Source: Qipengyuania sp. (GTDB taxonomy: Bacteria > Pseudomonadota > Alphaproteobacteria > Sphingomonadales > Sphingomonadaceae). From it: a stretch of DNA of 33,813 nt. This document shows positions 1 through 9,034 of this stretch, piece after piece. The notes beneath the pieces are model-generated. The model was not told the DNA's origin. It made no database searches and saw only the letters and a list, made by a program, of their open reading frames with translations. The position numbers and the translations under genes are program-made. The stretch lies in NCBI GenBank assembly GCA_019745075.1, contig JAIETR010000028.1, positions 1-33,813 of the forward strand, in the 5' to 3' direction. Positions within the stretch are counted from its first letter, which is position 1; each line of letters begins with the position of its first letter.

Positions 1-29
1 CAACGGCGCCTCGATTTCGTTCAACGACT

Positions 30-1556
30 TCACGTGTTTTCGAGCAGATGTTCCGCGGCGATCCTGGCCTTCCACTCCGCCGGAGCGAGGGTGTGGACGT
101 TGTTGCCGGCGGCGTCGACGGCGACGGTCACCGGCATGTCCTTGACCTCGAACTCGTAGATCGCTTCCATGCCGAGATCCTCGAAGGCGACGACCCGCGC
201 GCCCTTGATCGCGCGGCTGACGAGATAGGCCGCGCCGCCGGTCGCCATCAGATAGGCGACCTTGTGCTTCGCGATCTCGGCCACCGCGCCCTGGCCGCGC
301 TCGGCCTTGCCGATCATCACCAAGAGGCCGAGGCCGAGCATCGTCTCGGTGAACTTGTCCATGCGCGTAGCGGTGGTCGGGCCGGCGGGGCCGACCACCT
401 CGCCCATGACCGGATCCACCGGACCGACATAGTAGATCGCGCGGTCCCGGAAATCGACCGGCAGCGCCTCGCCCTTGTCCAACATGTCCTTGATGCGCTT
501 GTGCGCGGCGTCGCGGCCGGTCAGCATCTTGCCGGTGAGCAGGATGCGGTCGCCCGCGTTCCAGGTGGCGACCTCTTCGGGCGTGAGCGTGTCGAGATCG
601 ACCCGCCGGGCCGCCGCGTCGGGCTGCCAGTCGACCTTGGGATAGTCGTCGAGGTTGGGCGGCTCGAGATAGGCCGGGCCCGAGCCGTCGAGCGTGAAAT
701 GCGCGTGGCGGGTGGCGGCGCAATTGGGGATCATCGCCACCGGCTTGCCCGCCGCATGGCACGGCCAGTCCATGATCTTGACATCGAGCACGGTCGAGAG
801 CCCGCCCAGCCCCTGCGCGCCGACCCCTTGCGCATTGACCGCGTCGTAAATCTCGATCCGCAGCTTTTCGAGGTCGCTCGCCGGCCCGCGCGCCTTCAAT
901 TGCGCCATGTCGATCGGCTCCATCAGGCTCAGCTTGGCGAGCTTCATGCAATGTTCCGCCGTGCCGCCGATGCCGATGCCGAGCATGCCCGGCGGGCACC
1001 AGCCGGCGCCCATCAGCGGGATCTGCTCGATCACCCAGTCGACGATCGAATCGCTGGGGTTCATCATCTTGAACCTGGACTTGTTCTCGCTGCCGCCGCC
1101 CTTGGCCGCGACATCGATCGAAACCGTGTTGCCCGGAACCATATCGACAGAGAGCGTGCACGGCGTGTTGTCGCGGGTGTTGCGACGGGTGAAGGCGGGA
1201 TCGGCGAGGATCGAGGCGCGCAGCTTGTTGTCGGGATCGTTGTAGGCGCGGCGCACGCCTTCATCGACGACCTCCTGCAAGCTCCGGGAAGAGCCGAGGC
1301 GGCAGTCCTGGCCCCACTTGACGAACACGTTGACGATGCCGGTGTCCTGGCAGATCGGTCGATGGCCTTCGGCGCACATCCGGCTGTTTGTGAGGATCTG
1401 CGCGATCGCATCCCTGGCCGCGGGGCCCTGCTCGGCTTCGTAAGCGACGCCGAGCGCGCGGATATAGTCCATCGGATGATAGAACGAGATATATTGCAGC
1501 GCGTCGGCCACGCTGCCGATCAGGTCCTCTTCGCGGATTGCGGTCATGTCGCTCAT
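30..1556 (-). CDS. fumA: Fumarate hydratase, class I (iron-sulfur)
   Basis: Interconverts fumarate and malate in the cytoplasmic TCA cycle, using a [4Fe-4S] cluster. The 508-residue product has the usual class I length and both lobes. Probable cluster cysteines are C69 (RPICQDTG), C187 (GWCPPG) and C279 (IPNCAA); their spacing of about 118 and 92 residues resembles known class I enzymes. The C-terminal swivelling lobe is recognisable from the IYEFEVKDMPV stretch near the end. I chose the ATG at 1556 (MSDMTAI); an upstream in-frame extension to 1640 reads as non-family sequence. The gene is divergent from the Pcm-like gene, and about 134 bp between them must hold both promoters. Function is confident; the symbol is generic for the class. 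Confidence 0.95.
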   Translation of the reverse strand: MSDMTAIREEDLIGSVADALQYISFYHPMDYIRALGVAYEAEQGPAARDAIAQILTNSRMCAEGHRPICQDTGIVNVFVKWGQDCRLGSSRSLQEVVDEGVRRAYNDPDNKLRASILADPAFTRRNTRDNTPCTLSVDMVPGNTVSIDVAAKGGGSENKSRFKMMNPSDSIVDWVIEQIPLMGAGWCPPGMLGIGIGGTAEHCMKLAKLSLMEPIDMAQLKARGPASDLEKLRIEIYDAVNAQGVGAQGLGGLSTVLDVKIMDWPCHAAGKPVAMIPNCAATRHAHFTLDGSGPAYLEPPNLDDYPKVDWQPDAAARRVDLDTLTPEEVATWNAGDRILLTGKMLTGRDAAHKRIKDMLDKGEALPVDFRDRAIYYVGPVDPVMGEVVGPAGPTTATRMDKFTETMLGLGLLVMIGKAERGQGAVAEIAKHKVAYLMATGGAAYLVSRAIKGARVVAFEDLGMEAIYEFEVKDMPVTVAVDAAGNNVHTLAPAEWKARIAAEHLLENT

Positions 1557-1690
1557 CGGGGCGGCTTTCTCTCCGGTCGAATGCGGGATTGGCCATAGGC
1601 GCGCCGGCTGGCAGGCGTCAAAGCGCTTGGAAGCAAGCAATGTTGTCCCTAAGGCAACGCCCGTTCCGCAAAGGCCTGTAAGACAGACGC

Positions 1691-2281
1691 ATGATCGCCA
1701 CCGAAACCCGTTTCGAGGACGCGCGCCGCGCCATGATCGACAGCCAGCTGCGGACCAGCGGAATCAACGAGCCTTTCGTGCTGGCGCGCATGGGCGCCGT
1801 CCCGCGCGAGGATTTCGTGCCCGAGGGCCAGCGTGCCGCGGCCTATGCCGATCGCGCCGTCCGCCTGCCCGGCGGGGGGGCGTTGCCCGCACCGGTGTTC
1901 CACGGCCTGCTGCTCGCCGAGGCGCGGCCCGCCAACACCGACCATGTGCTCGCGGTCGATGGCGGCAGCGGGTACCTGCCCGCGCTGCTCGAGCCGATGG
2001 TGCGCGCGCTGGCCGTGGTTTCGCCCGAGGAGGCCGCGGCGGGCCGGATCGGGAGCAACCCCTCGCTGGTGCTGATCGACGGCGCCGTCGAACATCTTCC
2101 CGATGCGCTCGTCCGCAAGCTGGCCGACGGCACGCGGATCGTCACCGGTCTGGTCGAGCGCGGCGTCACCCGCCTGGCCGTCGGGCGCAAGACCGGCGGG
2201 GTGCTGGGCCTCGTGGCGCTGGCGGAGACCGGAGTTCCGCGCCTCGCCGCCTTCGACCGGGAGGCCGGCTGGAGCTTCTGA
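1691..2281 (+). CDS. Protein-L-isoaspartate O-methyltransferase family protein (Pcm-like, degenerate)
   Basis: A 196-residue protein related to Pcm, which uses S-adenosylmethionine to repair isoaspartyl residues. The N-terminal family signature is visible (DARRAMIDSQLRTSGI near residue 10, then VPREDFVPEG). The SAM-binding glycine motif, normally like EIGTGSGY, reads AVDGGSGYLPALL around residue 89, and the region after it is shortened. Either activity is altered or this is a specialised subfamily. The stop overlaps the tolC start in TGATG, so the two are probably translationally coupled; I recall the same pairing in other Sphingomonadales. Family assignment is fairly sure, but enzymatic repair activity is not shown. 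Confidence 0.85.
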   Translation: MIATETRFEDARRAMIDSQLRTSGINEPFVLARMGAVPREDFVPEGQRAAAYADRAVRLPGGGALPAPVFHGLLLAEARPANTDHVLAVDGGSGYLPALLEPMVRALAVVSPEEAAAGRIGSNPSLVLIDGAVEHLPDALVRKLADGTRIVTGLVERGVTRLAVGRKTGGVLGLVALAETGVPRLAAFDREAGWSF

Positions 2282-3780
2282 TGCGGATCGGGAGGGTTCT
2301 GCGCGCGGCGCTCGCGGCCTCGGCGCTCATGCCGCCGGGAGCCGCCCGCGCAGACACGCTGCAGGAGGCCCTGACCGCCGCCTACCGGAACAACCCCACG
2401 CTCGCCGCCGCCCGCGCCAACCAGCGGGCGACCGACGAGGGTGTGCCGATCCAGAAGGCCGCCGGGCGCCCCAGTCTGACCGCCTCGAGCCAATATCTCG
2501 AATTCGTCAAGAAGAGCTCGACAAGCTTCATCAGTCCCGATCGGGCGGTGAACGGACAGCTCAATCTCGGCATCCCGATCTATTCGGGGGGCGCCGTGCG
2601 CAACGGGGTGCGCGGCGCGGTGGCGCGCGTCGAAGCGGGCCGCGCCGATCTGCGCGGCGCCGAGAGCGATCTGTTCACCCAGGTCGTCGCCGCCTATATG
2701 GACGTGCTGCGCACCCAGGCGCTGGTCGGCTTGCAGGCCAACCAGGTCGATGTCCTGTCGGTGAATCTGCGCGCCACCAGCGACCGCTTCGAGATTGGCG
2801 ACCTGACCCGCACCGATGTCGCGCAATCGCAGGCCCGACGCGCGCTTGCGCAGAGCGATCTTCGCACCGCGCAGGCGAACCTGATCGCGGCGCGCGAGAC
2901 CTATGCCCAACTCACCGGCATGGCCGCCGACGATCTTCAGCCGCCGCCGCCGCTTCCGGGTTTCCCGGCCAGCGTCGAAGAAGCGGTCGATATCGCGCAG
3001 GCGCAGAACCCGGACATCGTCGCGGCCAAGGACCGCGCGCGCGCCGCGGGCTTCGACGTCGATGTCGCGGGCGCCGGACGGCTGCCGAAGGTGTCGGTCG
3101 TAACGGCCGGCACCTACAACAATTATCTCGGCTCGCTCGGGTCGATTGGCATTGGCGGCGGGAGAACCTCGTTTCCCCAGGCCAGCACCGCGGTGCAGGT
3201 GGGCGTCCAGCTCAACCTGCCGCTGTTCCAGGGCGGGCTTCCCGCGGCGCAACGCCGCCAGGCACAGGCGCGCGAGGGCGCCGCGCTCGAGACGGTGATC
3301 GCGGCCGAGCGACTGGTGACCGCGCAAGTGCGTTCGGCGTGGTCGAGCTGGCAGGCCGCCACCGCGGTGATCGTCAGCGCGCAGACCGCGGTCGATGCCG
3401 CCGCGCTCAGCCTCGAGGGGGTTCGCGCGGAGAATTCGATCGGCAACCGCACCATTCTCGAAATGCTCAATGCCGAGCAGGAGCTGCTCAACGCCCGCAG
3501 TCAGCTCGTGACCGCGCGCCGCAACGCCTACGTGGCTGGTTTTCAATTGCTCGCCGCGATGGGCCGCGCCGAGGCGCGCGATCTCGGCCTGGTCGAGGAA
3601 GGACTGCTTTACGATCCGGTCGCCAATTACGAGCGCGTGCGCGGCAAGTGGTTCGACTGGGACGACGATCGCGCTCCGGTGGCGACCGCCACCAGCACCG
3701 ACACCGTGCCGTCCGCCACGGCCGAGATCCCCTCGGACGCCGTGCCGCAAATGGGTGAAACCGGGAACAGACCGGGTTAA
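2281..3780 (+). CDS. tolC: TolC family outer membrane efflux protein
   Basis: Trimeric outer-membrane channel protein of tripartite efflux pumps or type I secretion. The 499-residue product starts with a signal peptide (basic MRIGR, then an Ala/Leu-rich core ending near residue 24, ARADT). TolC repeats follow: LQEALTAAYRNNPTL near residue 25 and a second set starting near VEEAVDIAQAQNPDI. These two internal repeats give the coiled-coil and barrel halves. A polar, Ser/Thr-rich tail closes the protein. The ATG at 2281 overlaps the upstream stop by one base. No inner-membrane pump or adaptor gene is in the window, so the partner is unknown. Confidence 0.93.
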   Translation: MRIGRVLRAALAASALMPPGAARADTLQEALTAAYRNNPTLAAARANQRATDEGVPIQKAAGRPSLTASSQYLEFVKKSSTSFISPDRAVNGQLNLGIPIYSGGAVRNGVRGAVARVEAGRADLRGAESDLFTQVVAAYMDVLRTQALVGLQANQVDVLSVNLRATSDRFEIGDLTRTDVAQSQARRALAQSDLRTAQANLIAARETYAQLTGMAADDLQPPPPLPGFPASVEEAVDIAQAQNPDIVAAKDRARAAGFDVDVAGAGRLPKVSVVTAGTYNNYLGSLGSIGIGGGRTSFPQASTAVQVGVQLNLPLFQGGLPAAQRRQAQAREGAALETVIAAERLVTAQVRSAWSSWQAATAVIVSAQTAVDAAALSLEGVRAENSIGNRTILEMLNAEQELLNARSQLVTARRNAYVAGFQLLAAMGRAEARDLGLVEEGLLYDPVANYERVRGKWFDWDDDRAPVATATSTDTVPSATAEIPSDAVPQMGETGNRPG

Positions 3781-3794
3781 GGTCGCGCTTCCGG

Positions 3795-3816
3795 CGATTC
3801 GCGCCGGGGCGAATCG
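3795..3816 (+). promoter_or_regulatory. Perfect 8-bp stem-loop directly before the PopZ-like gene
   Basis: CGATTCGC (3795-3802) and GCGAATCG (3809-3816) are perfect reverse complements around a 6-base loop. The right arm runs straight into the Shine-Dalgarno GGAGG (3816-3820) of the gene starting at 3829. No T-run follows, so it is a poor intrinsic terminator for tolC; an effect on translation or mRNA stability is equally possible. Each arm also carries a GANTC (CcrM-type) site. Confidence 0.5.
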
Positions 3817-3828
3817 GAGGCGGACACG

Positions 3829-4305
3829 ATGCAGCAACCGGGCGAACCGTCGGTCGAGGAGATCCTCGAATCGATCAAGAAGGTGATCGCGCGCGAAAAC
3901 GGCCCGGTAAGCGCCGCGCCGCGCCGCCGTGCCGTTACTCCATCCGTTGGCGAACCGGTCGGGCCGGCCGCGGCCGAGGAGGCCGAGGAAGTTCTCGATC
4001 TCGACGAAGCGGCGATGCTGGCGCTGTCGGACCCGGAAAACGAAGCCGAAGCGGAGGCGGTGCCCCCACCCCTGACCGGAGACGCCACCGTCACCGCCAT
4101 GCGGGAAAACTTCGCCGCGCTGGCCATGCTGTCGCAGCCCGGCCGCCAGCCGCAGATCGTCCGCTCGGGCGAAACCTCGCTCGAGGGGCTGACGCGCGAG
4201 CTCTTGCGCCCGATGCTCGCGCAATGGCTCGACGAGCACCTGCCGGGCATGGTCGAGGAACTGGTCAAGGCCGAGATCGCGCGCATCGCGGGCAAGAAGC
4301 GCTGA
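3829..4305 (+). CDS. popZ: PopZ-type polar organising protein (DUF2497)
   Basis: A 158-residue acidic protein with PopZ/DUF2497 architecture: an N-terminal helix (EPSVEEILESIKKVIARE, residues 6-23), a long acidic Pro/Ala-rich middle, and a C-terminal assembly region (LTRELLRPMLAQWLDEHLP then VEELVKAEIARIAG). In Caulobacter, PopZ forms polar condensates that bind ParB and anchor the origin. ParA/ParB and the putative origin in this window make that role plausible here, by inference. A strong GGAGG site precedes the ATG. In many alphaproteobacteria valS follows this gene; here a peptidase does. Confidence 0.88.
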   Translation: MQQPGEPSVEEILESIKKVIARENGPVSAAPRRRAVTPSVGEPVGPAAAEEAEEVLDLDEAAMLALSDPENEAEAEAVPPPLTGDATVTAMRENFAALAMLSQPGRQPQIVRSGETSLEGLTRELLRPMLAQWLDEHLPGMVEELVKAEIARIAGKKR

Positions 4306-4504
4306 CCGGAACTTCGCGAAGAAACAATTTTCCTACAGCGCGGGCAATTTGATAGGACTGCCGAATCGCCTTTTGTTCTGCGCCTGGAGCGGGGTCCAAA
4401 ACCTGGGTGGAACCGCAGTATTCGACAGCGTTTCAGGTGTCGCCTTTGCGTCGCCTTTGGCGAGCCCACGCGCGGCTGGCCATGCGGAAAGGAGTCCTTC
4501 GCTC
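4306..4504 (+). other. Intergenic region before the S9 peptidase
   Basis: About 200 bp without a convincing gene. It contains a short palindrome CTTCGCGAAG (4312-4321) just after the PopZ-like stop and, at its end, AAAGGAG (4488-4494), a strong Shine-Dalgarno ten bases before the ATG at 4505. A promoter is expected here but I cannot place one confidently. Confidence 0.35.
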
Positions 4505-6715
4505 ATGCGCTTAACATTCGCCCCCGCTCCGTCGAGCCCGTTGCCGGATATGAGCACACACCCCAGGCCGGGCGCCATGACCGCACGCATCGGGCTTGCC
4601 GCCCCGCTCGCCAGCGCCTTGGCGCTTGTCCTTGCCACCCCGCTCGCCGCCCGGACCGCGGCTCCTCCGGCCCGACCGCCGATGACGGCGCGGGATCTCG
4701 TCATCATGCCGCGCCTCGGCGCGCCGAGCGTCAGCCCCGACGGCGGATGGGCGGTGTACCCGATCACCGGGACCGACCCCGCCAGCTACGAACGGACCAC
4801 CAGCCTGTGGCTGCGCGCGCTGGATGTTCCCGCCGCGAAGCCGGTCAGGATCGCCGGGCTCGACGGGGCCAGCGACGCCAAATTCGCCAGCGACGGCTGG
4901 CTCTATTTCCTCGCCGATGGCGTTACCCCCCAGGGTAAGGAGGCGACCAGCCAGGTCTGGCGTGCGCGGGTGGGGCCCGACGGCGCCGCCACCGGCAAGG
5001 CGCAGGTCAGCGATTTCGCCACCGGCGTCACCGGCTTCGCCGTCGCGCCGGGCGGCAACCGGATCGCGGTCTGGGCCGACATCGCGCGGACCTGCGCGAG
5101 CTTCGGCTGCCCCGCAACCGATGCCAAGGCGCACCTGCCCGGCCCCGGCACCGGGCGGCTCTACCGCGCGGACGACGGCTTCGTGCGCCATTGGGATGCC
5201 TGGGAAACCCCAGGCACCGTCAGCCGCGTGTTCGTGTTCGAGCTCGCGGACGGCAAGGCGGGCGGGCGCGGCATCCCCGTCGACGGCCCGGCCGGTCCCG
5301 GCGCGCTGACCGGCGACACGCCGGGCAAGCCGTTCGGCGGCAATGAGGACGTCGCCTGGAGCGCCGATGGCAAGAGCCTGTTCTTCGTCGCTCGCAAGGC
5401 CGACAGACACGAGCCGCGCTCGACCAATCTCGACATCTGGCAAAGCCAGCTGACGGGCGGCGCGCCGGTCAATCTGACTCTCGCCAATCGGGCAACGGAC
5501 GCGCTACCGACGCCCTCGCCCGACGGGCAGTATCTCGCCTATGTCGCGATGGCGCGCCCGGGCTACGAAGCCGATCGCCAGGTGGTGCAGCTGCGCGATC
5601 TCAAGACCGGCGCCGTTACCGCGCTCACCGATAAATGGGACCGCTCGGCCGGCTCGCTTGCCTGGACCCCCGATTCGCGCTGGCTGATCGCGACCGCCCA
5701 GGATGTGCTCGACACCCCCGCCTTCCGCATCGACCCGCGCACCGGCGAAGTCCGCAAGCTCGATCTGATGGCGGGGAACGAGGCGCACATTGCCGATATC
5801 GTCCCGCTCCACGGCGAGAAGCTGGTGTTCACTCGCGATTCGGTGGGCGCGCCGCCGGAGATGTTCCTGTCGCGCGGCTGGCGGCAGGCGGTGCCGCTGA
5901 CCGACGCGGCGACCACCCGCATGGGCCGGCTCGCCCCGACCGTCACCACCCGGTTCAGCTTCGCGGGCGCCAACGGCGACACGGTCTGGGGACAGATCAC
6001 CAAGCCCGAGGGGGCGGCTGGCAAGTTGCCGGCGATTCTCTATGTCCACGGCGGGCCGCAGGGCTCGTTCAACGACGCGTGGTCGAACCGCTGGAACCCG
6101 CGCGTGGTCGCGAGCCAGGGCTATGCGGTGATCTCGGTCGATTTCCACGGCAGCACGGGATACGGGCAAGCCTTCACCGACAGCATCAGAAACGACTGGG
6201 GCGGCAAGCCGCTGGAAGATCTGCAGAAGGGCCTCGCCGCCGCGCTGCGTCTCGACCCTCGGATCGACGGCGACAACGCCTGCGCCATGGGCGCCAGTTA
6301 CGGCGGCTACATGATGAACTGGATCGCCGGCAAATGGCCGGACCGGTTCAAGTGCCTGGTCCAGCACGACGGGGTCTTCGATGCGCGTGCGATGGCCTAT
6401 GAGACCGAGGAGCTGTGGTTCGACATCTGGGAGCACGGCGGCAAGACCTATTACGAGGATCCGGCCGCCTACGAGAAATGGAACCCGGCCAACCACGTCG
6501 CCGAGTGGAAGACCCCGATGCTGGTGATCACCGGAGAGAAGGATTTCCGCATTCCTTACACCCAGGGGCTGGCCAGCTTCACCGCCCTCCAGATGCGCGG
6601 CGTTCCCGCAGAGCTGCTGGTGTTCCCCGATGAGAATCACTGGGTGCTCAAGCCCAAGAACTCGCTCCAGTGGCACAACACGGTGTTCGGCTGGCTGGCG
6701 CGCCATCTGAAGTGA
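4505..6715 (+). CDS. S9 family serine peptidase (prolyl oligopeptidase / acylaminoacyl-peptidase type)
   Basis: Secreted or periplasmic peptidase that probably cleaves short peptides. An N-terminal beta-propeller (about residues 70-480) precedes an alpha/beta-hydrolase domain. The catalytic triad is visible: Ser598 in [11 protein letters not shown], Asp680 in GEKDFRIP and His712 in [10 protein letters not shown]. The length of 736 residues fits bacterial S9 enzymes. Two starts compete. The ATG at 4505 has the strong AAAGGAG site but gives a long N-region; the ATG at 4577 gives a textbook signal peptide (hydrophobic core [15 protein letters not shown]) but a weak ribosome site. Its stop overlaps the GTG start of the ferredoxin, so the two genes are probably cotranscribed. 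Confidence 0.92.
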   Translation: MRLTFAPAPSSPLPDMSTHPRPGAMTARIGLAAPLASALALVLATPLAARTAAPPARPPMTARDLVIMPRLGAPSVSPDGGWAVYPITGTDPASYERTTSLWLRALDVPAAKPVRIAGLDGASDAKFASDGWLYFLADGVTPQGKEATSQVWRARVGPDGAATGKAQVSDFATGVTGFAVAPGGNRIAVWADIARTCASFGCPATDAKAHLPGPGTGRLYRADDGFVRHWDAWETPGTVSRVFVFELADGKAGGRGIPVDGPAGPGALTGDTPGKPFGGNEDVAWSADGKSLFFVARKADRHEPRSTNLDIWQSQLTGGAPVNLTLANRATDALPTPSPDGQYLAYVAMARPGYEADRQVVQLRDLKTGAVTALTDKWDRSAGSLAWTPDSRWLIATAQDVLDTPAFRIDPRTGEVRKLDLMAGNEAHIADIVPLHGEKLVFTRDSVGAPPEMFLSRGWRQAVPLTDAATTRMGRLAPTVTTRFSFAGANGDTVWGQITKPEGAAGKLPAILYVHGGPQGSFNDAWSNRWNPRVVASQGYAVISVDFHGSTGYGQAFTDSIRNDWGGKPLEDLQKGLAAALRLDPRIDGDNACAMGASYGGYMMNWIAGKWPDRFKCLVQHDGVFDARAMAYETEELWFDIWEHGGKTYYEDPAAYEKWNPANHVAEWKTPMLVITGEKDFRIPYTQGLASFTALQMRGVPAELLVFPDENHWVLKPKNSLQWHNTVFGWLARHLK

Positions 6716-7101
6716 TCCATACACTCGAACTGGCGCGTGAATGTGAATTGGCCGAGGCCGCGCTCGCCAAGATCGGCGGCGAGCGCATCGGGCGGCACAT
6801 CTTCCTGTGCGCGATGTCGGAAAAGCAGGCCTGCTGCCCGCGCGAGGTCGGTGCCGAGGCCTGGGCCTTCCTCAAGCGGCGGCTCAAGCAACTGGGGCTG
6901 GTCGGCAGCGCGGTCCAGCGCACCAAAGCCGATTGCCTGCAGATCTGCGCCGCCGGCCCCATCGCCGTCGTCTGGCCCGACCGGGTCTGGTATCACTCCT
7001 GCTCGCCCGCAGTGCTCGAGCGGATCATTCAGGAGCATCTGATCGGCGGGGCGCCGGTCGAGGACTACCGGCTCCGATCCTCGCCCACCGCGTCATCGTG
7101 A
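6712..7101 (+). CDS. (2Fe-2S) ferredoxin domain protein, thioredoxin-like fold
   Basis: A 129-residue ferredoxin of the thioredoxin-like [2Fe-2S] type (Aquifex Fd4 / NuoE-related). Likely cluster ligands are C33 (IFLCAMSE), C42 or C43, and C75/C79 (DCLQIC), the last pair with the family's C-x3-C spacing. The downstream stretch [18 protein letters not shown] is also typical. I chose the GTG at 6712, which overlaps the upstream TGA; an in-frame extension upstream lies inside the peptidase gene. The 3' end overlaps the convergent membrane-protein gene by 37 bp. Its redox partner is unknown. Confidence 0.85.
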   Translation: MIHTLELARECELAEAALAKIGGERIGRHIFLCAMSEKQACCPREVGAEAWAFLKRRLKQLGLVGSAVQRTKADCLQICAAGPIAVVWPDRVWYHSCSPAVLERIIQEHLIGGAPVEDYRLRSSPTASS

Positions 7102-7346
7102 CCGGTGCCGTTGGAGAGGAACACGAGCCCCATCAGTGCGCCGGTCAAGAGCATCATCACCCCGATGCCGAGCGCGGTGGCGATGTAGAAATGGACCGAA
7201 ACCGGTTCGTCGCCAGTCGCGAACCACAGGAACGCGGCCCCAACCGTTAGCGTGGTCACCGCCGCCATCAGCGCCATCATCCTCCGCCACCGCTTCCAGG
7301 CGAAGGCGGCGGTCCGCGAATCCTCGAGCGGAGATTTGGGCGTCAT
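7065..7346 (-). CDS. Small two-helix membrane protein, unknown function
   Basis: A 93-residue protein starting [12 protein letters not shown] basic segment (WKRWRR) precedes a first transmembrane helix ([19 protein letters not shown]), followed by a short periplasmic loop and a second helix ([20 protein letters not shown]). The tail is short and acidic. I do not recognise a characterised family. The ATG at 7346 was chosen because the 13 residues upstream look non-coding. It is convergent with the ferredoxin gene and divergent from the CBS gene. Confidence 0.65.
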   Translation of the reverse strand: MTPKSPLEDSRTAAFAWKRWRRMMALMAAVTTLTVGAAFLWFATGDEPVSVHFYIATALGIGVMMLLTGALMGLVFLSNGTGHDDAVGEDRSR

Positions 7347-7443
7347 GCCGGCGCCATGCGCCGGGCCGTGCGAGACTGCAACCACGCCGATTCGCCATTC
7401 GAGGCGATTCGTGGCATTCTCTCGCCGTCACAGGAGAGGACCG

Positions 7444-7875
7444 ATGCAGGTTTCCACGCTGCTCGAAAACCGCGCCCGCGCCGACATCGTCAGCTGCGCG
7501 CCCGATGTCAGCCTTCACGAGGCGGTTCGCACCCTCGCCGAGAGACGAATCGGTGCGATGCCGGTGATGGAGGGCGGCGAGGTTGTCGGCATCATCTCCG
7601 AACGCGATGTGCTCTATTGCCTCGCCTCGAAGGGCGGCGAGAGCCTGACAAAGAGCGTGCGCGAGGTGATGACCGCGCCGGTGGTGACGGTCGAATGCAC
7701 CACCTCCTGCGTCGAGGCGCTGGCGCTGATGACCGCGCGCCGCTTCCGCCATCTCCCCGTGGTCGAGCGCGGCGAGATGCGCGGCTTCCTTTCGATCGGC
7801 GATCTGGTGAAGGTGCGGCTCGAGGAGGTCAGCCACGAAGCCGAGGCGATGCGCGAATACATCCGCATGGCCTGA
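7444..7875 (+). CDS. CBS-domain pair protein
   Basis: A 143-residue stand-alone Bateman module with two CBS repeats: one around residues 10-62 (VSLHEAVRTLAERRIGAMPV, then GIISERDV) and one around residues 75-130 (SCVEALALMTARRFRHLPV, then GFLSIGDL). Such modules bind adenine nucleotides and sense energy state; the partner protein is unknown. GGAGAGGA (7433-7440) sits three bases before the ATG. It is followed by the Fe-S carrier gene after 42 bp. Confidence 0.88.
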   Translation: MQVSTLLENRARADIVSCAPDVSLHEAVRTLAERRIGAMPVMEGGEVVGIISERDVLYCLASKGGESLTKSVREVMTAPVVTVECTTSCVEALALMTARRFRHLPVVERGEMRGFLSIGDLVKVRLEEVSHEAEAMREYIRMA

Positions 7876-7917
7876 ACCGGCCTTGAGGACCGGGGCGGGA
7901 CGCCCTAGATCGGGGCA

Positions 7918-8247
7918 ATGAATGCGATGCTGTCCCTCACTCCCGCCGCCGCCAGGCGCGTCGCCTGGATCGCCCAGCGGCAGGCGAAGCCCGCGGTGCT
8001 GCGGCTCGCGGTCGAGGGCGGGGGCTGCTCGGGCTTTCAATACACGTTCGAACTCGCGGACGGGCCCGAGAGCGGGGATTCGGTGAGCGAGACCGAGGGG
8101 GTGCGGCTGGTGGTCGATCCGGTCAGCCTCGACCTCGTCGCCGGGAGCACGGTCGATTTCGTCGAATCGCTGGGCGGCGCCGCGTTCAAGGTCGAAAATC
8201 CCCAGGCCGCCTCGGGCTGCGGTTGCGGTTCCAGTTTCGGCATCTAA
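7918..8247 (+). CDS. erpA: A-type iron-sulfur cluster carrier (ErpA/IscA/HesB family)
   Basis: A 109-residue A-type carrier that receives Fe-S clusters and delivers them to apoproteins. The three conserved cysteines are present: C37 in GGGCSGF and C101/C103 in SGCGCGSSF. The body (VDPVSLDLVAGSTVDFVESL) matches the family. The length is normal. Ten bases separate it from xthA. The exact subtype (ErpA, IscA or SufA) cannot be fixed from sequence alone; a stand-alone location away from isc/suf genes favours ErpA. Confidence 0.9.
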   Translation: MNAMLSLTPAAARRVAWIAQRQAKPAVLRLAVEGGGCSGFQYTFELADGPESGDSVSETEGVRLVVDPVSLDLVAGSTVDFVESLGGAAFKVENPQAASGCGCGSSFGI

Positions 8248-8257
8248 AGCTCCGCGC

Positions 8258-9034
8258 ATGCGGATCGCCAGCTTCAACATCAACGGCGTCAAGGCGCGCC
8301 TGCCCCGGCTGCTGGAATGGCTCGAGGAAACGCGGCCCACGGTTGCCTGCCTCCAGGAAATCAAGACCCAGGACGAGGGTTTTCCCGCCGCCGAGTTCGA
8401 GAAGATCGGCTATCGCGCGATCTGGCACGGCCAGAAGGGTTTCAACGGCGTCGCCATCCTCGCCCACGGGATTGAGCCGGTCGAGGCGCAGCGAACGCTT
8501 CCTGGCGATCCCGAGGACGAGCACGCCCGCTATATCGAGGCGGACGTGAACGGGGTGCGGATCGCCTGCATCTACCTGCCCAATGGCAATCCCGTCCCCG
8601 GACCCAAGTTCGACTACAAGCTGGGCTGGATGGAGCGGTTGCGTACCCGCATGCGCGAGCTCTGGGCGCTCGAGATCCCGGTCGCCGTGGTGGGCGATTT
8701 CAACGTCATCCCGGAGGACAAGGACGTCTGGTCGCCCGCGGCGATGGCGCCGGATGCGCTAATGCGGCCCGAATCGCGCGATGCCTACGCCCGGCTGCTA
8801 GGCGACGGATGGACCGACGCCATCGACACGCTCAATCCGCGCGGCGGGGTGTGGACGTTCTGGGATTATCAGGCCGGCGCGTGGCAGCGCGACCACGGCT
8901 TCCGCATCGACCACCTTTTGCTCAGCCCGGAGCTCGCCGACCGCATGATCGCGGCCGGAGTCGACAAGGCCTATCGCGGCCGCGAGAGGGCGAGCGACCA
9001 TGCGCCTGTATGGGTCGAAGTCAGAGATCGGTAG
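8258..9034 (+). CDS. xthA: Exodeoxyribonuclease III
   Basis: AP endonuclease and 3'-5' exonuclease for base-excision repair, 258 residues. Family motifs appear in order: MRIASFNINGVKARL at the N-terminus, the metal-binding CLQEIKTQDE near residue 35, YLPNGNPV, GDFNVIPEDKDVW, the DNA-contacting WTFWDYQAGAWQRDHGFRID, and the catalytic SDHAPVWVEV at the C-terminus. The gene begins ten bases after the Fe-S carrier. Its 3' end is overlapped on the opposite strand by the frameshift-extended tail of the cell wall hydrolase frame. Confidence 0.96.
   Translation: MRIASFNINGVKARLPRLLEWLEETRPTVACLQEIKTQDEGFPAAEFEKIGYRAIWHGQKGFNGVAILAHGIEPVEAQRTLPGDPEDEHARYIEADVNGVRIACIYLPNGNPVPGPKFDYKLGWMERLRTRMRELWALEIPVAVVGDFNVIPEDKDVWSPAAMAPDALMRPESRDAYARLLGDGWTDAIDTLNPRGGVWTFWDYQAGAWQRDHGFRIDHLLLSPELADRMIAAGVDKAYRGRERASDHAPVWVEVRDR

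Noticed and set aside
29-41. CACGTG core near the fumarase stop, considered as parS
   Set aside because: Flanking halves do not form the TGTTTC/GAAACA arms.
48-1598. 516-codon open frame antisense to fumarase
   Set aside because: GC-rich shadow frame with Arg/Ala/His-rich translation and no family features; the fumarase frame is clearly the gene.
1843-4239. 798-codon minus-strand frame across Pcm-like, tolC and PopZ-like genes
   Set aside because: Shadow of three recognised genes with low-complexity Arg/Gly-rich translation.
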